Assembly: GCF_013373365.1 (NCBI RefSeq)
Contig: NZ_CP035925.1
Location: 682,001-746,000 of the forward strand
Length of the DNA: 64,000 nt
Direction of reading: 5' to 3'
Source of the DNA: Lentibacillus sp. CBA3610
GTDB lineage: Bacteria > Bacillota > Bacilli > Bacillales > Amphibacillaceae
The notes under the pieces: generated by a model
Database searches by the model: none
The model's input: the letters and a program-made list of their open reading frames with translations, nothing else
Told to the model about the DNA's origin: nothing
Shown here: piece by piece, positions 15,805 through 24,183 of the stretch
Numbering within the stretch: the first letter of the stretch is position 1
How the letters are laid out: every line of letters starts with the position of its first letter
Program-made: the position numbers and the translations under genes

Positions 15805-16397
15805 CGAATCAAACGACAACACATGAGAATAAAGGAAAACAGCAATGGCACCTTTTTTTGGCCTTTTTCCGGGTCGGCATCTTCGGTTATGGAGGTGGAC
15901 CCGGATCAATTCCACTGATCCATAAAGAAGTCGTGGATAAATATGGGTGGCTGAATGATGAGGAATTTGGCGATGTGTTAGCATTGGGCAATACACTCCC
16001 GGGTCCGATTGCAACCAAACTGGCCGGCTATATCGGGAATCGTGTGTCCGGTTTGCTGGGCATGATCAACGCGATTCTGGCTGTCATATTACCGACCATC
16101 GTTTTAATGATCGTCCTCTTAATGTCGTTATCATCCATCAGGGATTTTGATTGGGTGAATGGCATGACGGCTGCAGTCATGCCGGTTGTCGGGGTGATGC
16201 TGGCCGTTTTGACATGGCAGTTTTTCGAAAAAGCAGGTAAAGGCATGGGATGGATACAAACGATTGTCATGAGTGCCATTATTTTGGTTTTGTTGGAATT
16301 CACGGGGGTCCACCCGGGGATTGTCATAGCTGTATTGATCGCTGTGGCACTCGTTAAAAGAGATGGAGACCGTTCAAAGGAAGGTGAAGGGTCTTGA
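15801..16397 (+). CDS. ywrB: Chromate transporter half-subunit, N-type (YwrB/Chr3N-like)
   Basis: A 198-residue membrane protein of the CHR family (PF02417), half the size of classical ChrA. Conserved pieces are FFRVGIFGYGGGPGSIPLI, KYGWLNDEEFGDVLALGN and TLPGPIATKLAGYIG. Start GTG 15801 overlaps the stop codon of ywrD; a TTG six bases earlier is an alternative. The next gene encodes the matching second half, with a TTGA overlap. In B. subtilis both short proteins are needed together to export chromate. The six or so helices per half would insert in opposite orientations. Confidence 0.92.
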   Translation: MTNQTTTHENKGKQQWHLFLAFFRVGIFGYGGGPGSIPLIHKEVVDKYGWLNDEEFGDVLALGNTLPGPIATKLAGYIGNRVSGLLGMINAILAVILPTIVLMIVLLMSLSSIRDFDWVNGMTAAVMPVVGVMLAVLTWQFFEKAGKGMGWIQTIVMSAIILVLLEFTGVHPGIVIAVLIAVALVKRDGDRSKEGEGS

Positions 16398-16924
16398 TAC
16401 TTTATTGGAATATTTTCGTTGCGTTTTTCATCCCTGGCATCCTGGGTTATGGTGGAGGTCCTGCATCAATTCCGCTGATTGAAAATGAAGTGGTCCAGCG
16501 CTATGGATGGATGAGCGTACAGGAATTCAGTGAAGTGCTGGCACTCAGTAACGCACTTCCGGGTCCGCTTGCTACGAAAATGGCCGGCTATATCGGATTT
16601 GAAGTGGGCGGAATTCCCGGTGCGATTGTGGCTGTCTTTGCCACGGTTGCCCCATCACTGATCCTGATGATTTTGTTATTAGGCATTTTATATAAGTATA
16701 AAGATTCGCCTAAGGTTAAACGTCTTACCCTGTATGTCCGGCCTGTCATTGCCATTTTGCTCGGCCTGATGGCATGGCGATTTTTTGCTGATTCGTATGA
16801 AGGGATTGGCATATGGCAAACAGCTTTTCTGATAGGTGCCAGCTATTTATTGCTGGAGCGCTTCAAAATTCACCCCGCCTTTGTGATTGCAGGGACGCTG
16901 GTGTATGGCGGGTTTGTTTTGTGA
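16394..16924 (+). CDS. ywrA: Chromate transporter half-subunit, C-type (YwrA/Chr3C-like)
   Basis: A 176-residue CHR-family membrane protein with the same signature set as its neighbour: GILGYGGGPASIPLIENEV, RYGWMSVQEFSEVLALSN and LPGPLATKMAGYIGFEVGG. It starts at TTG 16394, overlapping the previous stop codon, and is followed 32 bases later by a rho-independent terminator, so it closes the ywrD-B-A operon. It acts with the N-type half as a heterodimer that exports chromate or a similar oxyanion. Confidence 0.92.
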   Translation: MILYWNIFVAFFIPGILGYGGGPASIPLIENEVVQRYGWMSVQEFSEVLALSNALPGPLATKMAGYIGFEVGGIPGAIVAVFATVAPSLILMILLLGILYKYKDSPKVKRLTLYVRPVIAILLGLMAWRFFADSYEGIGIWQTAFLIGASYLLLERFKIHPAFVIAGTLVYGGFVL

Positions 16925-16955
16925 GACCCTGATACTTTTAATGAGAAAACATTTT

Positions 16956-16994
16956 ATAGACCTCCCGCGAGTTTAGCTGTGGGGGTCTATTTTT
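16956..16994 (+). terminator. Terminator of the ywrDBA operon
   Basis: ATAGACCTCCCGC pairs with GTGGGGGTCTAT around a GAGTTTAGCT loop and is followed by TTTTT. Stem ends and loop resemble the hairpin at 9215-9254. Confidence 0.88.
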
Positions 16995-17067
16995 CACTTG
17001 TGCTGAATGGTCTTGAAGGGGGCGACTTATTAATGACCGAAGCCATTAAGGTATCTGGGCCTGTGCT

Positions 17068-18162
17068 TTAAGTACGAGGTCGTTTAATAAGAGCCCAGAC
17101 TGTCAAACCAATACCTGCAGCTACCGCGGTTGAGCAGATTGGATGCTTGCAAGCTTTGACATAAAGACTTCGTGATCGCCTCCAGCCTTCATTCGTTCCC
17201 CTTTCATGCATGCCATAACCTGCTTGATGGAGAGCACTTTCTTCACGCGGTTTTGACGGACGATCTGCCTGTTGGGTCGGGTACATGATTAGTTCCATCA
17301 ACTTGTCTGTACAGCGGGGGAAAAGCGTTCCAATCAGTTTTAAGGCTTTTGCCTGCGAACCGACATACATATCGCGTTTCGGGTTTTCGGCTGAAAAGAG
17401 AATAGCTTCGGCTACAGCTTGGGGCGGATACAGCATTCCTATGTGTGCCGGCTGCTTCGCCATATAACTTGTGGCATGTTCATTATAGGGTGTATCGATT
17501 CTGCCCGGATGGATAAGGGTAACCGAAACCGGTGCTTTTTTCTTTTCCAATTCCATTCGGAGGCTTTCGGTCCAACCGTGTACAGCAAATTTGGAGGGAG
17601 CATATGTGGATTGAATGACTGTCCCTCTGTCGCCAAACAGGCTGCCGACATTAATCAAAGCACCTGGAACACCTCTTTCCTTGAAATGATTGACAGCGAT
17701 TTTGGATCCGTATACCACGCCCCAAAAATTTGTATCAAACATGCGCTTGATGTCTTCATTATCCACATCCATCGCATGGCCAAAGATAGCGACGCCGGCA
17801 TTATTCACCCATGTATCAAAACGCCCGAACGCATTGATAGCCGTTTCTGCAATTTTCTTGATGTCTTCCTCACGCCCTGCGTCTGCTTTGACCCACGTTG
17901 CCGTTCGTCCTTTTGCCCGTAATTCATCAACCAGTTCCTGCAGCGCATCTTCATTTCTGGCCGCTGCAACCACTTTTGCTCCTTTTGAACCCGCCATTCT
18001 TGCCGTCACAAGACCTATCCCGCTCGATGCCCCTGTAATCACAATGACCTGGTCTTCTAATTTCTTTAAGGTTTTATTATTCATCCCATTAAATGCTTGA
18101 TTTGTTAAAGCAGTCATATTGTCCAAAATTTGGACGGCTTGATTGAGTTTGTTTTGTTTCAT
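17068..18162 (-). CDS. SDR family oxidoreductase with C-terminal extension
   Basis: A 364-residue classical short-chain dehydrogenase/reductase. The cofactor site TGASSGIG is near residues 43-50, NNAG near 117-120, a catalytic serine in NVGSLFGD, and YAPSK near 186-190. Conserved folding continues to about residue 260. The extra 100 residues contain a proline/charged linker and a final hydrophobic helix (STAVAAGIGLTVWALI) ending with KRPRT, so the enzyme may be tethered to the membrane at its C-terminus. The ATG follows AAGGAGG. Substrate unknown; related SDRs with such tails act on lipids or quinone-like molecules, which is only inference here. Confidence 0.88.
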   Translation of the reverse strand: MKQNKLNQAVQILDNMTALTNQAFNGMNNKTLKKLEDQVIVITGASSGIGLVTARMAGSKGAKVVAAARNEDALQELVDELRAKGRTATWVKADAGREEDIKKIAETAINAFGRFDTWVNNAGVAIFGHAMDVDNEDIKRMFDTNFWGVVYGSKIAVNHFKERGVPGALINVGSLFGDRGTVIQSTYAPSKFAVHGWTESLRMELEKKKAPVSVTLIHPGRIDTPYNEHATSYMAKQPAHIGMLYPPQAVAEAILFSAENPKRDMYVGSQAKALKLIGTLFPRCTDKLMELIMYPTQQADRPSKPREESALHQAGYGMHERGTNEGWRRSRSLYVKACKHPICSTAVAAGIGLTVWALIKRPRT

Positions 18163-18320
18163 GTTGTATGCCTCCTTGAAGTTGGCTCAATTACTCGGAA
18201 TTCTGCATCTGGATTGCTAAGCTTTTTTATTATTTACTCTAACTATAAAAAAATGCAGGCTTTGATTAATCAGCGTGAGATGGGGGTTGGGCGTTTCTTA
18301 AATTGAACTTGGCATGCTTG

Positions 18321-18425
18321 TCGCGCGAAATCAGGGTGGTGTCGCACGAAATCAGCGGATCGTTGCGCGAAATTGGGGTGGTGTCGCACGAAATTGGTGG
18401 ATTATCGCGCGAATAAGAACTACAG
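18321..18425. repeat. Tandem repeat array B, exact 21-bp spacing
   Basis: Units begin at 18321, 18342, 18363, 18384 and 18405, always 21 bases apart. Each starts TCGCGCGAAAT or TCGCACGAAAT; TCGCGCGA is self-complementary. The second half of each unit varies (CAGGGTGGTG, CAGCGGATCG, TGGGGTGGTG, TGGTGGATTA). A continuous ORF through it encodes VARNQGGVARN-like repeats, which is an artefact of the 21-base period. A related but looser set follows at 18514. Confidence 0.92.
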
Positions 18426-18513
18426 CCAGGCGTGCATTTATTTATTCTTTGTTCTTAAAAGATTTTCGGCGGCTGCCGAAAATCAATAGCACAGAAGGTT
18501 GGTTTGGGGTATC

Positions 18514-18660
18514 TCTCGCACGATTTGAGGCGTTCTCGCACGGTTGGGACAGTCTCTCGTTCGATTTGAAGATTCTCCGCTGCTCCGTTCCGCCGTCCCA
18601 CGCATTTGGGATGCTCTCGACCTGCTTTGCTTCCCACACACGAATTTGAGCAATTATATT
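18514..18660. repeat. Degenerate extension of array B
   Basis: TCTCGCACGATTTG-type units begin at about 18514, 18534, 18555, 18574 and 18615, spaced 19-21 bases (the last gap is double). The core CTCGCACGA resembles array B with a TCTC lead, and also the TCTCTCG of the 52-bp arrays. The 600-bp gap between the SDR and GntR genes is filled mainly by these two arrays; the rest shows nothing recognisable. Confidence 0.7.
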
Positions 18661-18771
18661 CAAAAAGACTTGTTTTCACATATACTATCATGTATACTGT
18701 GTATATCATATAGACACAGTTAAGATGATTTAGGTTGCATGCGCTTTGTCGCACCGAGGGGGTGTCCTAAT

Positions 18772-19188
18772 GTGCTGATACATATTTCGCAAACAAGTTC
18801 GACTCCGATGTATGAACAGGTAATCTCGGAAATACAGCGGCTGATTGCCATGGGGTATATGGAGCCGGATGAGATGCTGCCTTCGATCCGTGAGTTGTCG
18901 AAAGAGCTGATGATGAGTGGGATTACCATTCGCAGAGCCTATCAGGAATTGGAGCGAAGCGGGTTTATTTATACACGGAAAGGTAAGGGCAGTTTCGTAG
19001 CACAATTAAGTGAGGAAAGGCTGGCACAATGGAAAATGGAACAAGTACGTGGACCGCTTTTGGAATCGGTTTTGCAGGCAAAAAAACTGAACCTGGAAGA
19101 AGAGCAATTCCAGAAGCTGATTAAACACATATGGCAGGAAGCAGATAATGATACACAACGTCAGCAGGAGGGGGAAGACAATGTATAA
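18772..19188 (+). CDS. GntR family regulator (YtrA type)
   Basis: A 138-residue short regulator: winged helix at residues 1-70 (ISQTSSTPMYEQVISEI, then LPSIRELSKELMMSGITIRR and AYQELERSGFIYTRKGKGSF) and a short coiled C-terminus. This length and lack of an effector domain define the YtrA group that controls linked ABC transporters. Start GTG 18772 is chosen by the GAGGGGG site 9 bases upstream. It overlaps the downstream ATPase gene by 8 bases, so it heads an ABC operon and likely represses it. Confidence 0.88.
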   Translation: MLIHISQTSSTPMYEQVISEIQRLIAMGYMEPDEMLPSIRELSKELMMSGITIRRAYQELERSGFIYTRKGKGSFVAQLSEERLAQWKMEQVRGPLLESVLQAKKLNLEEEQFQKLIKHIWQEADNDTQRQQEGEDNV

Positions 19189-20095
19189 CAATGGTGAACA
19201 GCCTTTATTGGAAGTGAATGGGTTAAGGAAAGCATATCCGGATTTTCAATTACAGGATGTTAATTTCATATTACCCGCAGGCACAATCATGGGTTTTCTC
19301 GGCCGGAATGGAGCGGGAAAAAGTACGACGATGAGAGCGATCATGGATTTGATCAAACCGGATGACGGCGATATTCGAATCCTTGGTATGTCCATGCCGG
19401 AAGAGGAAGTTGCCGTGAAAGAACAGGTGGGCTATGTCGGGGATACACCGCTTATGAACAATGCATGGACAATGGAACGGACGTTGAATTTTGCCCGGCA
19501 TTTTTATCCGGATTGGGATCAGGAAGCTGTTGAGCAAAATTTAGAGCGTTTTGAGATTCCGCGGGATAAAAAAATCAGTGAGCTTTCCAAGGGGATGAAG
19601 GTGAAGGCATCGCTCATACTGGCAATGGCTCATCAGCCGAAGTTACTGCTTTTGGATGAACCAACATCCGGATTGGATCCTGTCGTACGGACGGAAGTGT
19701 TGGAGCTGTTATTGGATTTTGTACAGGATGAAAGCCGCGGCGTTTTGTTTTCGTCACATATTACGTCCGATGTGGAAAAAATCGCGGACTGGGTGACAGT
19801 CATTGATGATGGTAAGATCTTCTTCAGCGAAGACAAGGAGTCCCTGTTGGATCGTTATCGGCGAATCGTGATCCCAGGAGATGGGACAAAGGGTCAGACC
19901 CTTTGTCCCACTTCGGATAAAGACAAAAAAGCAACGGATATATTGTTTAACTGTCAGCAGGCGATGGGCGGTTATGTCGGGTATACTGAGCGTTTTGATA
20001 GATTCCAAAAAATAGCAACTGGAAATTGGTATTCAGAACGTCTGACTTTGGAGGAACTTTTCGTGTTGTTGACAGGGAAAAAGGAGAGTAAGTGA
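19181..20095 (+). CDS. ABC transporter ATPase (YtrB type) containing a palindromic repeat
   Basis: A 304-residue ATPase. Walker A is GRNGAGKST at residues 41-49, the signature is LSKGMK (normal for this subgroup rather than LSGGQ), Walker B is LLLLDEP, and the switch is SSHITSD. The start at 19181 has GGGGGAAG upstream and lies inside the end of the GntR gene. Residues about 235-243 (DGTKGQTLC and the next few) are encoded by a 27-bp palindrome identical in type to an intergenic repeat at 11277; the reading frame is kept. It falls after the catalytic core, so activity may survive. Partner permease genes downstream are partly broken. Confidence 0.88.
   Translation: MYNNGEQPLLEVNGLRKAYPDFQLQDVNFILPAGTIMGFLGRNGAGKSTTMRAIMDLIKPDDGDIRILGMSMPEEEVAVKEQVGYVGDTPLMNNAWTMERTLNFARHFYPDWDQEAVEQNLERFEIPRDKKISELSKGMKVKASLILAMAHQPKLLLLDEPTSGLDPVVRTEVLELLLDFVQDESRGVLFSSHITSDVEKIADWVTVIDDGKIFFSEDKESLLDRYRRIVIPGDGTKGQTLCPTSDKDKKATDILFNCQQAMGGYVGYTERFDRFQKIATGNWYSERLTLEELFVLLTGKKESK
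19883..19909. repeat. 27-bp palindrome inside the ABC ATPase gene
   Basis: GGGACAAAGGGTC-A-GACCCTTTGTCCC is a perfect 13-1-13 inverted repeat located in frame within the ATPase coding sequence. It differs from the copy at 11277-11303 at two positions (one wobble base and the central base), so it looks like an inserted member of a dispersed repeat family. Confidence 0.93.
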
Positions 20096-20096
20096 A

Positions 20097-20855
20097 ATGC
20101 GGGCTCTGATTCGACGTGAACTTGAAGGCATGGTAACCATCAGTATAAAAAGGAGTTTGCAGACATATATCGTTTTTGGACTCGTATTAATTCTGCTTAT
20201 GTGGCTTTTAGGACCAAACATAATCGGTTATTTGGCAACGGACCTTATCAGTCTGTTCATATTTTTAATCGGTATGTTAGCGGCCGGGGTAAGTATGTTA
20301 TCCGTAATGGAAGATGACGCCGCCAGCAGACAAGCTGGCATTTCTGCAAACATTACGGTCCGTAACAGACATCGTTCATGCGAAGTTTTCTTAGTACGCT
20401 CGTATTGTGCGGTTTCTATTTGTTTGGGGTATCTGCACTTATTTTCGGCAAATTTTGCTCATAAATAATGTCTGGACAGTTGATCGTGGGCAGTTGTATT
20501 TTTGTTTCTTGCCGTCCTTATTTTACTGGTGGCCGGGAATCTCTTATGGTATTTTTTGCGGGGAAGTTTGTACGGCGGTTGGATTAATTATGCCTTACTG
20601 CTTAATGGGGCAATGCTTTTGCTTTTTCTTGGTTTTTATAAGCCATTTGAAATATCATACCCCCTTTTGTACGGACTATCACTCGCATTATCTGTCCTGG
20701 TTTATCTAAGTTGCTGGCTGATCATGGTTGGAAGGGGAAAGAGCAAAGGATTTCCACTTGAGGTGGACGATCCAAAATGGGAAAAGATGAAAAACCACGC
20801 TGAGGAATTGAAAAGGCGCCAAGCCGAGCGTCAGTCTAGAAAGAACCAGATGTAA
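20097..20855 (+). pseudogene. Frameshifted ABC-2 permease, first
   Basis: The frame opens at ATG 20097 (MRALIRRELEGMVTISIK) with helices and SVMEDDAASRQ, then loses frame near 20335. Correct-looking text continues in other frames: FLQTLRSVTDIVHAKF, then STLVLCGFYLFGVSALIFG, then an open stretch from 20502 with four helices and a basic tail (GKSKGFPLEVDDPKW to RRQAERQSRKNQM). At least three indels are needed to rebuild one permease of about 250 residues (LPVSVTDIVHAKF is a typical ABC-2 motif). It therefore appears non-functional. Confidence 0.85.
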
Positions 20856-20877
20856 GGAGGGGTTGAGGTGAGGACGT

Positions 20878-21594
20878 TAATAAAAAGAGAACTCAGAGTG
20901 CTAAACATTGCTGAGGGCAGCAAAAACCCAGCACTGTTTATGGATGTCTTGAATAGGGATCCTCTCATAATAATCTGCTCGGTCGGGGTTTGCAAGGATT
21001 TTTGATGGTGAGGTTTTTAAAAAACATCTCTGTCCGTTGTTGAATGGTCCTTGTATGCAAGTGGTCTCCAATAGTCTGGAACGCGAAGGTACTAGCCGTC
21101 AGATGATTTTTCTGCAAACACTGCCTGAAAGAGCCACATTGTGGAGTGCCAAGTTTATAAGTTGTTATTAGTTGCGTGGTCATTGTCTGGATGAATGCAG
21201 TCATGTTTTTTACCATCTTCATAAGCAGCATCGGTATGGATGATTTCGGTTACTCTCGGGCTTTTTTTTTTCGTCGCTGATTATTTTTCTGGCTGCTGTT
21301 ATAGTATTAACATATTTTTATAATGGCCCACGGAGCCTTTTTTTGATATCAATACTTTCCATATTTATCTGGGGCGGTGTGTGTGCTCTTACAGGATATT
21401 GCCTTGGGTTTTACCTGACAAGTCTCGGAATAGTTCCTGGAGGTTTAGTTTTTGCCATTTTTATGAGTATGGCACTGGTGGTCTATTTGATTTGCTGGTG
21501 GCTATCTGTACGAAGCGTTACGAAAAAAGGCTTTCCTTTAGCTAAAGGGCATAACGCAGACAGGATGAAGCTATTGCAAGGGGGGTCAAAATGA
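20878..21594 (+). pseudogene. Decayed ABC-2 permease, second
   Basis: A GTG at 20878 behind AAGGAGG starts RTLIKRELRVLNIAEGSKNP, typical for the first residues of a YtrC/D-like permease, but stops appear within 40 codons. The same frame reopens at about 21250 and gives an intact C-terminal part from 21343 (FIWGGVCALTGYCLGFYLTS, a helix, then SVTKKGFPLAKGHNADRMK). Its KKGFPLA tail matches the KSKGFPLE tail of the preceding pseudogene, so the two were tandem paralogues. The central 300 bases carry several stops in all frames. Confidence 0.8.
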
Positions 21595-22295
21595 GGACAG
21601 ATATGATTGCGGATTTCATCAAAGAAGAATGGTATAGTCAACGTCGGTTACTGTTTTGGTATTGCCTGACGTCCCTGATTCTTGGGTTATTGTTCATTTA
21701 TGCCAGTCGTAATGGCTGGGTTTTGAACCAGGTGGAGAACCACGCGGGACTAAGTCTAGGGGAATTTTCGTTGACGGCTTTGGTGCTTCTTTTTATAGCT
21801 TATGTGATCAGTTGGGTGTTCTTGTCCACCAAGACTGACATGGAGATCCGGTCAGGGTTCTATCCGTTTTTACATACGTTGCCGATTACCATCAAAGAAA
21901 TTGTCACAGCCAAATATATGGCAAATTTTTTGATGAATGGCCTCATGATCGCTTGGCTGTGTGGTATATGGTGGATTTATGAGCTGAGTTTTCCGGATGC
22001 TGCATCACTGACGGCCTGGACAGTGTTATGTACATTGGGTTTGTTTTATGCATTCAGTGTTTTGGCTGTTCATATGGCGTTTTTCTTTCGATGGGGGAGC
22101 GGATCGGTGATTTATGTCTTTCTACTATTACTGATTGTTGTGAGTCAATTTGAATTTGCCGATCAACTGTTTGAGCAAATCGTCAGTTGGATGGACCGGT
22201 CTCCTTTCTTGTTTTCGGGAATAGCTATTCTTTTAACGGCATGCATTTGGATTACTTGCTGGAACTGGTCGGTTAAGGCTTATCGGAAATATTAA
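21591..22295 (+). CDS. ABC-2 type permease, intact third gene
   Basis: A 234-residue membrane protein with six predicted helices: start MRTDMIADFIKEEWYSQRR, motif FYPFLHTLPITIKEIVTAKY (the cytoplasmic coupling helix of ABC-2 permeases) after helix 2, and a basic end VKAYRKY. It starts within the last codons of the preceding pseudogene. It is the only intact permease in this GntR-ATPase operon. It may work as a homodimer with the ATPase or be left without its usual partners. Confidence 0.82.
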   Translation: MRTDMIADFIKEEWYSQRRLLFWYCLTSLILGLLFIYASRNGWVLNQVENHAGLSLGEFSLTALVLLFIAYVISWVFLSTKTDMEIRSGFYPFLHTLPITIKEIVTAKYMANFLMNGLMIAWLCGIWWIYELSFPDAASLTAWTVLCTLGLFYAFSVLAVHMAFFFRWGSGSVIYVFLLLLIVVSQFEFADQLFEQIVSWMDRSPFLFSGIAILLTACIWITCWNWSVKAYRKY

Positions 22296-22408
22296 GATGG
22301 GTGGAAAAGCTTTTCGATGTGTCCCTATTTAAGCAGGCCCTATGTTTATTCGTTTTTTGCCTGGTATGATAAGATAGCACAAACACAATCTTGAGAGGTG
22401 AATAGCCA

Positions 22409-23440
22409 TTGTTAATAAAACCAGACAAATTGCAGCCGGGAGATAAAGTTGCGACCGTTAGCCCTTCTTCAGGAGTGGCTGGTGATCCGGATACCAGATG
22501 GCGTTACGATCAAGGTGTCAGGCGATTGGAAAATGACTTTGGTCTTGAGGTAGTGCCAATGCCGAATAGTTTAAAGGGAACAGACTATCTGCATGAAAAC
22601 CCAGGGGCACGTGCTGAGGATCTAATGACTGCATTTAAGGATGAGCGTATCAAAGGAATTATTGCGAATGTTGGCGGTAAGGATTGTATTCAATTACTTC
22701 CCTATATTGATCTTGATGTTATCAGAGAGAATCCGAAAATATTTATGGGTTATTCTGATATAACGATTCCCCATTTGCTTATGCTTAAGGCAGGGATTTC
22801 TTCTTTTTATGGACCGAATGTTCTAACCGACTTTGCAGAAAATGTTGAGATGGCTTCATATACCGCTGATATGGTGAAACGTGTCCTCTTTTCGAATGAA
22901 ATAGCCGGAGAGATCAAAGCTGCGAATGAATGGGCAATTGAGGTTTTGGAATGGGATGAAGCGGATAAAGATAAACCACTCAAGATGCTTGAGAATTCCG
23001 GCTATGAATTGCTGCAAGGCTCGGGTATTGTGCAGGGCCGGTTGATTGGTGGCTGTATGGATGTGCTGGAAACCGCGAAAGGTACAAAAATTTGGCCTGA
23101 GGCGGAAGATTGGGAAAACAGCATCCTTTTCCTGGAAGTTGCGGATGGAACACTGGAACCAACGCGTATAAAGTCATGGCTTCGAAACTATGGTGCGCAG
23201 GGTATTTTGCATAAGGTGAATGGCGTTATCTTTGGTAAACCACAGGATGAGATGTATTTTGCTGAATATAAAAAGGTCATTCAGGAAGTGATGAAGGAAA
23301 ATGATCTGGAAAACTTGCCGGTTCTTTTTAACTTGAATTTTGGCCACACAAAACCAAAAACGATATTGCCATACGGTATACCAGCAAAAATTAATTGTCA
23401 TGACGAAACGTTTTCGATATTAGAAAGCGGCGTGAAATAA
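22409..23440 (+). CDS. S66 family LD-carboxypeptidase / MccF-like peptidase
   Basis: A 343-residue cytoplasmic serine peptidase. The nucleophile motif is GYSDIT at residues 114-119 (Ser116), with the ANVGGKD turn before it; a glutamate lies in LFLEVADG and the histidine in NFGHTKPK, completing the Ser-Glu-His triad of the S66 family. Members either trim LD bonds of recycled peptidoglycan (LdcA) or cleave microcin C-type aminoacyl-nucleotides (MccF); the N-terminal LQPGDKVATVSPSSG and the length of the middle loop look closer to the MccF group. It starts at TTG behind GAGAGGTG. Single gene. Confidence 0.9.
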   Translation: MLIKPDKLQPGDKVATVSPSSGVAGDPDTRWRYDQGVRRLENDFGLEVVPMPNSLKGTDYLHENPGARAEDLMTAFKDERIKGIIANVGGKDCIQLLPYIDLDVIRENPKIFMGYSDITIPHLLMLKAGISSFYGPNVLTDFAENVEMASYTADMVKRVLFSNEIAGEIKAANEWAIEVLEWDEADKDKPLKMLENSGYELLQGSGIVQGRLIGGCMDVLETAKGTKIWPEAEDWENSILFLEVADGTLEPTRIKSWLRNYGAQGILHKVNGVIFGKPQDEMYFAEYKKVIQEVMKENDLENLPVLFNLNFGHTKPKTILPYGIPAKINCHDETFSILESGVK

Positions 23441-23558
23441 GGATATGATTATCTTTAGTGAAATTTTTGAATATCCGCCTCGTTTCGATAAGTAACGGTG
23501 TCATGTGCCTTTGTTTGTGGTAATATAATGGTAAAGAAAAGGCGAAAGGGATGATTGG

Positions 23559-24128
23559 ATGGCCATTCCAAACAGAAAAAAGAAATATTCGTATGCCGAT
23601 TATCTGACATGGGAAGAGGGTAAAAGACTTGAGTTGATTGCAGGGGACATTTTCAATATGTCGCCTTCCCCTTCACGCAGACATCAACAAGTTCTGGGGG
23701 AATTATTTACAGCGTTCTCTGTTTTTTTACGTGGTAAGGAATGTGCCGCTTTTTTTGTCCCATTTGATGTACGGTTATTCTCGGAAAACAAGTGGGATGA
23801 TGAGATCGATCATGTGCTCCAGCCTGATTTGTCGATTGTGTGTGACCCAAATAAACTTGACGACAAAGGATGTAATGGATCACCGGACATGATTATAGAA
23901 GTTCTCTCCCCATCATCCGTTAAAATGGATCGCTGGACGAAATATCAACTTTACGAGAAATCAGGGGTAAAGGAATATTGGTTGGTTGATCCGGTTCTGG
24001 AATCGGTAGAGATTCATTGTTTAAGTGATGAGGGCTATGAATTCCAAGGGGTCTTCACAAAAGAGGATACCATTTCCGTTTCGATTTTAACCGGAATGGA
24101 ATTGGATCTGTCGCAAGTATTTGGATAA
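23559..24128 (+). CDS. Uma2 family (DUF820) putative endonuclease
   Basis: A 189-residue protein of the Uma2/DUF820 PD-(D/E)XK superfamily. Motifs are YLTWEEGKRLELIAG with the first acidic residue, HQQVLGELFTAF, the VLQPDLSIVCD segment (Asp), and PDMIIEVLSPSS (E-V-L) followed by KYQLYEKSGVKEYWLVDP. These give the full predicted nuclease site. Such genes are abundant in some genomes and often carried by mobile DNA; their role is unclear. It begins at ATG 23559 after AAAGGG. No partner gene. Confidence 0.88.
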   Translation: MAIPNRKKKYSYADYLTWEEGKRLELIAGDIFNMSPSPSRRHQQVLGELFTAFSVFLRGKECAAFFVPFDVRLFSENKWDDEIDHVLQPDLSIVCDPNKLDDKGCNGSPDMIIEVLSPSSVKMDRWTKYQLYEKSGVKEYWLVDPVLESVEIHCLSDEGYEFQGVFTKEDTISVSILTGMELDLSQVFG

Positions 24129-24183
24129 AGGAATCAAACTTGGTGTTCCTGGAAAAGAATGATTTCAACATATCTTTGGAAAG

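Noticed and set aside
18314..18649. Open frame encoding VARNQGGVARNW-type repeats
   Set aside because: A 21-base period automatically keeps any frame open; the protein is the array in translation and continues as unrelated sequence.
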